Part shown: piece after piece, positions 5,862 through 10,631 of the stretch
Layout: each line of letters begins with the position of its first letter
Numbering within the stretch: the stretch's first letter is position 1
Assembly: GCA_947456315.1 (NCBI GenBank)
Contig: CANGRU010000028.1
Coordinates: forward strand, 1 to 10,631
Reading direction: 5' to 3'
Length of the DNA: 10,631 bases
Source: Beijerinckiaceae bacterium
Lineage (GTDB): Bacteria > Pseudomonadota > Alphaproteobacteria > Rhizobiales > Beijerinckiaceae
Notes under the pieces: generated by a model
Database searches by the model: none
Seen by the model: the letters and a program-made list of their open reading frames with translations, nothing else
What the model was told of the DNA's origin: nothing
Made by a program: the position numbers and the translations under genes

Positions 5862-7515
5862 GGGTCTTCTCCAGAAAAGCAGCCTTGAAAGGCGCAAGCC
5901 CCAAGCGGCGCACCGCTTCAATGAATGTCTCACCAGCTGTGCGGTGAGCAAGATAAACGCTCACAATCCGTTCAATCGCATCCGGCACATCATCGGCCGG
6001 AACACCCGGTCCCAAAATCTCGCCAATGGCCGCTGTTTCTGTCGCGTCACCACCGAGCGTGATCTGGTAGCTTTCCTGACCGCTCTTTTCGAGACCCAGA
6101 ATACCGATGTGCCCGACATGATGGTGCCCACAGGCATTGATGCAGCCCGAAATCTTGATGTTGAGTTCACCAATCTCAAGCTGGCGCTTTTCATCGGCAA
6201 AGCGATGGGCAAGCGCTTGCGCGATAGGAATCGAGCGGGCTGTGGCCAATGAACAATAATCGAGACCGGGGCAGGCGATAATGTCGGTGATCAGGCCGGC
6301 ATTGGCCGTGGCTAGGCCCGCGTCCACCAGCTTTTGCCAGATGATGAAGAGATCATCTTTCTTCACATAGGGAAGAACGACATTTTGCGCATGTGTGATG
6401 CGCAGCTCATCCAGCGAATAGGTTTCTGCCAGATCGGCAACCACGCGCATTTGTTCAGATGTAATATCGCCCGGCGCATCGCCGATGCCTTTCAGCGAAA
6501 TCACAGCCGCTGCATAGCCCGGCACTTTATGCGGGAACAGATTGACGGATGCCCATGTCGCAAAGGCACGGTTCTCGGCCTTGGCAGTTTCAAAGCGGGC
6601 TGAGCGTGCGGGCAGGGTCTCGTAAGCAGGCGGCGCAAAATAAGCGGCAATGCGCGCCACTTCTTGCGGATCAGCGGCGATGGCCGGGCCATCAAGCTGG
6701 GCAAATTCGGCTTCGACACGGCGCGCAAATTCTTCGGCGCCGATTTCATGCACCATGATTTTGACGCGTGCTTTGTATTTGTTGTCGCGACGGCCTTCGA
6801 GGTTGTAGACGCGCAAGACAGCTTCAAGATAGGCGAGCAGATCGGTCTTGGGCAAAAAGCCGCGGATGGTTTTGGCAATCATCGGCGTACGGCCAAGGCC
6901 ACCACCGACCATCACTTCATAACCGATCTCGCCCTTGGCATTGCGCAAGATGCGCAGGCCGATGTCGTGCGCGCGCACGACCGCACGGTCGCGCGCAGCT
7001 CCCGTGACCGCAATCTTGAACTTGCGTGGCAGATAATCAAATTCCGGATGAAAGCTCGACCATTGACGGATCAGCTCGGCAGTCGGGCGCGGATCTTCAA
7101 TTTCATCCGCTGCAATGCCAGCGAAATGATCGGCTGTGACATTGCGGATGCAATTGCCAGAGGTCTGGATGCAATGCATCTCGACATCGGCGAGCAGATC
7201 CAGAATCTCCGGCACATCGCGCAGGCGCGGCCAGTTGAATTGCATATTGGTGCGCGTGGTGAAATGGCCGTAACCGCGATCATATTTTTCGCCGATCAAA
7301 GCGAGCTGGCGCAATTGACGCGATGACAACGTGCCATAGGGCACGGCGATGCGCAGCATATAGGCATGCAATTGCAGATAGACGCCGTTTTTCAGACGCA
7401 GCGGCTTGAACTCATCTTCATTGAGAGAGCCATCCAGCCGGCGTGCCACCTGATCGCGAAACTGCGCTACGCGCTCGCGCACAAAACGGGCATCGAATTC
7501 ATCATAGCGATACAT
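5848..7515 (-). CDS. cysI: Sulfite reductase hemoprotein (nitrite/sulfite reductase family)
   Basis: This 555-residue cytosolic enzyme carries out six-electron reduction of sulfite to sulfide for cysteine synthesis. It has the duplicated ferredoxin-like and siroheme domain layout of the CysI/NirA superfamily. The siroheme-[4Fe-4S] ligands are C415 and C421 (CPGLDYC) and C458 and C462 (GCINACGHHH), with spacing close to E. coli CysI. Basic substrate residues also appear in equivalent places: R88 (TTRTNMQF), R124 (NCIRNV), and K165 and K167 (PRKFK). Length is near the ~570 residues of CysI. Assimilatory nitrite reductases share these motifs, but the DUF2849 and DUF934 neighbours are specific to sulfite reductase. 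The electron donor cannot be read from this gene: no cysJ flavoprotein is present, so ferredoxin or a separate flavoprotein may serve. The ATG at 7515 lies 3 nt after the DUF2849 stop, with only a weak ribosome site (CGGAAAT), which suggests translational coupling. Confidence 0.93.
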   Translation of the reverse strand: MYRYDEFDARFVRERVAQFRDQVARRLDGSLNEDEFKPLRLKNGVYLQLHAYMLRIAVPYGTLSSRQLRQLALIGEKYDRGYGHFTTRTNMQFNWPRLRDVPEILDLLADVEMHCIQTSGNCIRNVTADHFAGIAADEIEDPRPTAELIRQWSSFHPEFDYLPRKFKIAVTGAARDRAVVRAHDIGLRILRNAKGEIGYEVMVGGGLGRTPMIAKTIRGFLPKTDLLAYLEAVLRVYNLEGRRDNKYKARVKIMVHEIGAEEFARRVEAEFAQLDGPAIAADPQEVARIAAYFAPPAYETLPARSARFETAKAENRAFATWASVNLFPHKVPGYAAAVISLKGIGDAPGDITSEQMRVVADLAETYSLDELRITHAQNVVLPYVKKDDLFIIWQKLVDAGLATANAGLITDIIACPGLDYCSLATARSIPIAQALAHRFADEKRQLEIGELNIKISGCINACGHHHVGHIGILGLEKSGQESYQITLGGDATETAAIGEILGPGVPADDVPDAIERIVSVYLAHRTAGETFIEAVRRLGLAPFKAAFLEKTHAPA

Positions 7516-7518
7516 GGT

Positions 7519-7860
7519 TCAATTTCCGTTTGCGACGATGTTGTAGAGACCCGCTTGCTTGCCGAGATCACGGCGCACGCTTGGCCCCTCCGTCTTGATT
7601 TTTTCGCGGTAATGATTGGGCACGCCATGGCCCTGCGCGTCGAGGGTGATGTCGACCAGATAGGCATCGACCACTTGATTGGCCGCCAAGGCCCTGGCGG
7701 CGGCGGCCTCCAGCGCGCTGGCGGTTTCGGCATCGTGACCGATGAGCGCCACTTTCGGGTCCGGCGACCAGCTTGCTCCTGTCCAGAACACGACCTCGCC
7801 ATCCAGCAGGTCATTGGCCAGCAGGATCACGGGTAGGGGCGGGCGCTTTGCGGTCGACAT
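7519..7860 (-). CDS. DUF2849 protein, first gene of the sulfite reductase operon
   Basis: This 113-residue soluble protein matches DUF2849, a small alphaproteobacterial family of unknown function that typically sits directly before cysI. Visible family features are LANDLLDGEVVFWT near residues 14-27, WSPD at 31-34, a VVDAYLVDI strand at 63-71, and HYREKIKTEGPSVRRDLGKQ at 83-102. It has no signal peptide, membrane segment or cysteine residue, so it is unlikely to carry an iron-sulfur cluster itself. Its stop lies 3 nt before cysI, and the two must share a transcript. The ATG at 7860 has only a modest upstream site (AGCAGGG). It is the most upstream gene of the minus-strand operon, so the promoter should lie in the gene-free region to its right. 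In many relatives cysG (siroheme synthase) precedes it; here it does not. Confidence 0.86.
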   Translation of the reverse strand: MSTAKRPPLPVILLANDLLDGEVVFWTGASWSPDPKVALIGHDAETASALEAAAARALAANQVVDAYLVDITLDAQGHGVPNHYREKIKTEGPSVRRDLGKQAGLYNIVANGN

Positions 7861-8000
7861 GACAGACCCTGCTTTCTGTCGCTCGCTCCCCCGTCAGGCT
7901 GGCAGCAGAGCATTATTCTCCAATGACTGGTTTAGATCAGCCTTCAGCAGCCGACAATTCACGTCAGATAGCGTGTTTTTCTCAAAACCACATTTAAAAT

Positions 8001-8013
8001 AGAATAATATTCT
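8001..8013. promoter_or_regulatory. Perfect 13-bp palindrome upstream of the sulfur operon (possible operator)
   Basis: AGAATAATATTCT is a perfect odd-length inverted repeat (AGAATA, central A, TATTCT) in an AT-rich patch that stands out from its GC-rich surroundings. It lies about 140-150 bp before the DUF2849 start codon. Part of it (TATTCTCC at 8008-8015) recurs at 7914-7921. Such symmetry suggests a dimeric regulator site, possibly for the Lrp-type regulator of the same operon or a LysR-type sulfur regulator. No family consensus is recognised, so this is only a candidate. Confidence 0.35.
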
Positions 8014-8204
8014 CCGGGGCGCCAGTCCGATGTGGGGGTGATGTCCAATCGGGGAGGCTGGTGCGCAGGCTTTGCGCCACCTGCATCAATTTCCGCTACG
8101 GGGGGAATAAGTTGCGCGGAGGGCTGAAATTGGCGACCGGACGGGAGGGCAGCGAAAATTCCTGCACATTTTCTTGATCTTGGCCGATCAGGTCTGGTGA
8201 TCCG

Positions 8205-8328
8205 ACTAAAAATCACTACGTATGCACTCGTGGATAGCCTGCGATGTCCGTCCCCCAGAGGGGCATCGCTCCCCAGGGCTACTCCTCCCTTGACTTGCCC
8301 GCCTCTTCGTGAGGCGGGCATTTTCTTT
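8205..8328 (+). ncRNA. Candidate small regulatory RNA with CUCCUCCC motif and intrinsic terminator
   Basis: A well-formed plus-strand terminator (8297-8328) lies between two minus-strand genes, so it must end a transcript not explained by any protein gene. Just before it are a stable hairpin (GCGATG at 8241-8246 pairing with CATCGC at 8264-8269, plus inner CCCC/GGGG) and an apparently single-stranded stretch containing CTCCTCCC (8282-8289). That motif can pair with Shine-Dalgarno sequences. Several alphaproteobacterial trans-acting sRNA groups (for example the CcsR/cuckoo and NfeR1-type RNAs with CCUCCUCCC) carry exposed motifs of this kind. The 5' end is uncertain; I placed it after a TAAAAAT stretch at 8207-8213 that could be a -10 element. 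It may be an Hfq-dependent sRNA, but the family is not identified. Confidence 0.45.
8297..8328 (+). terminator. Intrinsic terminator on the plus strand
   Basis: A perfect 9-bp GC-rich stem (GCCCGCCTC at 8297-8305 with GAGGCGGGC at 8311-8319) encloses the loop TTCGT and is followed by ATTTTCTTT. The U-rich tract appears only in the plus-strand RNA; the other strand reads AAGTCAAG after the stem. It therefore ends rightward transcription and cannot serve the minus-strand gst gene. Confidence 0.75.
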
Positions 8329-8352
8329 ATGGGAGCAAGCCCGATAGGGGGC

Positions 8353-8369
8353 GGGGGCCATGAGCCCCC
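8353..8369 (-). terminator. GC-rich hairpin just past the gst stop codon
   Basis: GGGGGC (8353-8358) pairs with GCCCCC (8364-8369) around a 5-nt loop, 4 nt beyond the TAA of the glutathione transferase gene. It lacks a U-tract in the minus-strand RNA, so it is a weak or Rho-assisted terminator, or a 3' stabilising hairpin. Confidence 0.4.
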
Positions 8370-8373
8370 CTTG

Positions 8374-9072
8374 TTAGCGCTGTGTGTTTTGCGCTGTTTG
8401 CCCGAAGAGGACTTTCTTCTCCTCATCGGTCATGGTGGCTTCCTTGCGCAAGCCTTCGCCCTTTTCATAGGCGCGGATGACGGCCGGCCGTTTGGCAATA
8501 GCTTCGAACCAGCGCTTCACATGGGGGAAGTCTTCGAGCTTCTGGCCTTGGCGCTCATAGGGCACGACCCACGGGTAGCAGGCCATATCCGCGATCGAAT
8601 AATCACCAGCGATAAATTCATGCTTGGCCAATTGGCGGTCGAGCACGCCATAGAGGCGGTTGGTTTCCTTCACATAGCGATCAATCGCATAGGGAATTTT
8701 CTCGGGCGCATATTGCGAGAAATGATGGTTTTGTCCCGCCATCGGGCCAAGGCCACCCATTTGCCAGAACAGCCATTCGAGCGTCTGCACGCGGGTGCGC
8801 AAGTCACTTGAGATGAATTTCGATGTTTTCTCGGCCAGATAAAGCAGAATGGCGCCGGACTCGAAGACAGAAACAGGCGCACCCGCATCCGCGGGCTGAT
8901 GATCGACAATCGCTGGCATGCGATTGTTGGGGCCAATTTTCAAAAACTCCGGCTTGAATTGCTCGCCTTTGCCGATGTTCACAGGGAACAATTTGTAGGC
9001 AAGGCCGCTTTCTTCCAGAAAAATCGTAATTTTATGACCGTTGGGCGTGGGCCAATAGTGAAGGTCAATCAT
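8374..9072 (-). CDS. yfcG: Glutathione transferase-like disulfide-bond oxidoreductase, YfcG type
   Basis: This 232-residue cytosolic protein has a thioredoxin-fold N-domain and an all-helical C-domain. It matches E. coli YfcG very closely by eye. The N-terminus MIDLHYWPTPNGHK keeps T9 and N11, the residues that contact glutathione in this nu-class group, and there is no catalytic cysteine or tyrosine there. Further signatures are NNRMPAIVDH, FESGAILLYLAEKT, LEWLFWQMGGLGPMAGQNHH and the C-domain GDYSIADMACYPW. YfcG-type enzymes bind two glutathione molecules and act mainly as glutathione-dependent disulfide reductases, with weak peroxidase activity. The start at 9072 reproduces the family N-terminus; an in-frame ATG at 9111 adds 13 residues unlike the family. 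An AAAGG ribosome site lies about 10 nt upstream. It follows the GMC oxidoreductase by 62 nt on the same strand with a hairpin between them, so the two may or may not share a transcript. Confidence 0.92.
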   Translation of the reverse strand: MIDLHYWPTPNGHKITIFLEESGLAYKLFPVNIGKGEQFKPEFLKIGPNNRMPAIVDHQPADAGAPVSVFESGAILLYLAEKTSKFISSDLRTRVQTLEWLFWQMGGLGPMAGQNHHFSQYAPEKIPYAIDRYVKETNRLYGVLDRQLAKHEFIAGDYSIADMACYPWVVPYERQGQKLEDFPHVKRWFEAIAKRPAVIRAYEKGEGLRKEATMTDEEKKVLFGQTAQNTQR

Positions 9073-9099
9073 CGAATGAGCCTTTCTTGAAATGTGAGC

Positions 9100-9125
9100 G
9101 GCGCGCTGCAAAAGATCAGCGCGCC
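9100..9125 (-). terminator. Strong hairpin between the GMC oxidoreductase and gst genes
   Basis: GGCGCGCTG (9100-9108) pairs perfectly with CAGCGCGCC (9117-9125) around an 8-nt loop, 9 nt past the GMC stop. The minus-strand RNA lacks a U-tract after it, whereas the plus strand continues TTGTTCTGTTT. It may partly end GMC transcription or separate expression of the two genes. Confidence 0.45.
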
Positions 9126-9134
9126 TTGTTCTGT

Positions 9135-10631
9135 TTACGCAGTCTGGATCGGTGCCGCAGGTGCATGCCCAAGGATCATGTCGGAGGCTTTTTCGGCCAT
9201 CATGATCACGCAGGCATTGATATGGGCACCGACCATATCAGGCATGGCAGAGGCATCCACCACGCGCAGATTGTCAATGCCACGCACGCGCAATTGCGGA
9301 TCCAGCACAGCGCTTTCATCCGTGCCCATTTTGCAGGTGCCAGCCGGATGATGCGCGGTCACAGCCGCGCGTTTGATATAGGCATCGATCTCTGCATCCG
9401 TTGTGACCTTCTCGCCCGGTGTGCGCTCTTCACCACGGAATTTTGCCAGCGGTGCAGCATAACCCACTTCACGCGCCCGCTTGAAGCCATTGCGCAAGGC
9501 GGGCAAGTCGGCGGGGTCGGTGAAGAAATTATAATGGATGCGCATCGGCTCGTTGGGATCATTGGAGCCCAGCAGGATCTCGCCGCGGCTTTTCGGGTGG
9601 AGCAGGGTCGGGCGGATGCCATAGCCGTCCTGATAGGCGGGGCGTAGCAGCGGGAACCACAGATGCGCATTGGTCGGCAGGCCACGGAACATGAATTCAA
9701 TGTCGGGCACGTCGAGCGACGGATTGGTTTTTACGAATGCATGCAGACCGCCGGGCACAATGGTGCCCGGACCCGTGCCGAAGAAATAGGCCTGCAACAT
9801 GGACAGAGCCATACGGTCAAAGCGCATATGATTGCGGAAGGGCGAGACGCTATTGGCGCGCTTCCACATGATCAGACAGGCCAGATGATCCTGCAGGTTT
9901 TTGCCGACATCGAGATTTTCGACAACCGAAATGCCCTTGTCGCGCAAATGCGCGGCCGGCCCGATGCCTGACAGCATCAGCAATTGCGGTGATTTGAATG
10001 TGCCTGCCGCCACGATCACTTCACGTGCCGCATAGGCTTTGATGATCATGCCGTGATGTTCATATTCGACACCGCGTGCGACTTTGCCTTCCAGAATGAT
10101 CTTGCGCGCATGGGCGCGTGTCTCGACCTTCAGATTGCGGCGCTTGCGTACAGGCTTGAGATAGGCATTGGCAGTCGAGGAGCGGCGACCGTTGCGGATC
10201 GTATATTGCGAACGGCCAAAGCCTTCGCCCTGCTGACCATTGTAATCATCGGTCACGGGAAACTGGCAGGCGCGCGCTGAATCAAGCCACGCCTCGTAAA
10301 GCGGATCATCTGTCTTGGCGAATTCGGTGCCGAGCGGGCCATCGCCACCCCGCCATGTATCTTCGCCACCTTCCCAGCTTTCGGCACGTTTGAAATAGGG
10401 CAGGATTTCCTTGTAGCTCCAGCCTGCTGCGCCATTTTGTGCCCAGCGGTCATAATCACCGCGATTGCCGCGCGTATAGGCCATGACATTAATGGACGAT
10501 GAGCCGCCCAACACTTTGCCGCGGGCGGCTTCAATGCGGCGACCATTCAGATTGGCCTCCGGCTCCGTTTCAAAGCCCCAGTCGTGCATGTGATATTCAT
10601 GCATCTTGCCCATGCCGAGCGGAATGTGAAT
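9135..10631 (-). CDS. GMC-family FAD-dependent oxidoreductase (alcohol/choline dehydrogenase type), N-terminus off the edge
   Basis: The visible 498 residues are most of a glucose-methanol-choline oxidoreductase, typically ~530-560 residues; the missing N-terminus would hold the Gly-rich FAD-binding start. GMC signature 1 is seen at fragment residues 37-56 (RGKVLGGSSSINVMAYTRGN) and signature 2 at 210-224 (GTFKSPQLLMLSGIG). The C-terminal substrate domain ends with the catalytic pair: H428 in TAHHPAGTCKMG and N472 in GAHINACVIMMAEKASD. The enzyme would oxidise a primary alcohol to an aldehyde, passing electrons to a quinone or cytochrome. Homologues include choline dehydrogenase BetA and aliphatic alcohol dehydrogenase AlkJ; the substrate cannot be told from sequence alone. 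There is no betaine-aldehyde dehydrogenase or betI gene alongside, which weakens a choline role. The frame stays open through the window edge (IHIPLG precedes the first visible Met), so the true start lies outside. Confidence 0.9.
   Translation of the reverse strand: MHIPLGMGKMHEYHMHDWGFETEPEANLNGRRIEAARGKVLGGSSSINVMAYTRGNRGDYDRWAQNGAAGWSYKEILPYFKRAESWEGGEDTWRGGDGPLGTEFAKTDDPLYEAWLDSARACQFPVTDDYNGQQGEGFGRSQYTIRNGRRSSTANAYLKPVRKRRNLKVETRAHARKIILEGKVARGVEYEHHGMIIKAYAAREVIVAAGTFKSPQLLMLSGIGPAAHLRDKGISVVENLDVGKNLQDHLACLIMWKRANSVSPFRNHMRFDRMALSMLQAYFFGTGPGTIVPGGLHAFVKTNPSLDVPDIEFMFRGLPTNAHLWFPLLRPAYQDGYGIRPTLLHPKSRGEILLGSNDPNEPMRIHYNFFTDPADLPALRNGFKRAREVGYAAPLAKFRGEERTPGEKVTTDAEIDAYIKRAAVTAHHPAGTCKMGTDESAVLDPQLRVRGIDNLRVVDASAMPDMVGAHINACVIMMAEKASDMILGHAPAAPIQTA

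Larger units (their letters stand above)
7861..8373. other. 513-nt gene-free region: upstream region of the sulfur operon plus a likely sRNA locus
   Basis: No open frame here looks like a protein. The left half (7861-8030) is upstream of the minus-strand sulfur operon and holds an unusually AT-rich patch (7989-8013). A weak minus-strand promoter candidate is TTGAGA (complement of 7980-7985), but no good -10 follows. A hairpin at 8060-8081 (GGTG-CGCA pairing with TGCG-C-CACC) and a GATC-rich inverted repeat (8186-8202) lie in the middle. The right end holds a plus-strand intrinsic terminator (8297-8328) and a GC-rich hairpin just past the gst stop (8353-8369). Confidence 0.6.

Noticed and set aside
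6664..7326. Plus-strand open frame of 220 codons inside cysI
   Set aside because: It is a shadow of the cysI coding frame on the opposite strand; cysI has all its cofactor ligands and is clearly the real gene.
7861..8200. SAM or cobalamin riboswitch in the sulfur operon leader
   Set aside because: I looked on the minus strand for SAM-II and cobalamin core motifs and could not find a convincing match.
7959..8426. Minus-strand open frame of 155 codons between the sulfur operon and gst
   Set aside because: It runs into the end of gst, spans the terminator and hairpins, is basic and low in complexity, and shows no family motif.
8197..8811. Plus-strand open frame of 204 codons starting in the sRNA region
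   Set aside because: It would read through the strong terminator at 8297-8328 and then antisense through gst; no domain is seen.
9087..9647. Plus-strand open frame of 186 codons opposite the GMC oxidoreductase
   Set aside because: It is antisense to conserved GMC catalytic regions and lacks recognisable features.

Overview
The window looks like a chromosomal segment of an alphaproteobacterium, probably of the order Hyphomicrobiales (Rhizobiales). This rests on fairly GC-rich coding DNA, the DUF2849-cysI-DUF934 sulfur-assimilation cluster typical of that group, an FtrABCD-type iron uptake cluster, and a dispersed palindromic repeat of a kind common in alphaproteobacterial intergenic DNA. I cannot name a genus. 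There are no tRNA or rRNA genes, insertion sequences, phage genes or CRISPR arrays.

Left part (1-2397, + strand): the 3' half of a ferrous-iron uptake operon. It contains the last 43 codons of a cupredoxin-like protein (FtrB-like), an FTR1-family iron permease (ftrC) and a membrane-bound polyferredoxin (ftrD) whose start overlaps the ftrC stop by 4 nt. By analogy with Bordetella and Brucella FtrABCD, Fe(II) is bound and re-oxidised in the periplasm, carried in by FtrC, and electrons pass through FtrD. The P19-like partner (FtrA) would lie upstream of the window. A major-facilitator transporter follows at 2531-3750; one missing base near 3075-3077 splits it into two frames, so it is either a pseudogene or a sequencing error.

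Middle (3751-7860): an 84-bp hairpin repeat separates the MFS gene from a convergent, minus-strand set of five genes read right to left: DUF2849 protein, sulfite reductase (cysI), DUF934 protein, an Lrp/AsnC regulator resembling the cysteine-responsive DecR/CyuR, and a periplasmic substrate-binding protein of the sulfonate/nitrate (SsuA/TauA) type with no permease or ATPase beside it. The first four are nearly contiguous (-14 to +6 nt), so they are very likely one transcript making sulfide for cysteine synthesis. The binding protein, 68 nt further on, may belong to it. cysH and cysG, frequent companions, are absent.

Right part (7861-10631): a gene-free stretch of about 510 bp holds the upstream region of the sulfur operon and a good plus-strand intrinsic terminator that no annotated gene needs. 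The ~100 nt before it contain a hairpin and an unpaired CUCCUCCC (anti-Shine-Dalgarno-like) motif, which makes a small RNA gene the best explanation. Two minus-strand genes follow: a YfcG-like glutathione transferase and a GMC-family FAD oxidoreductase that runs off the right edge.

The most interesting items are the candidate small RNA, the pairing of a DecR-like regulator and an orphan binding protein with sulfite reductase, and the broken MFS gene. I did not find clear proof of a wholly new system.
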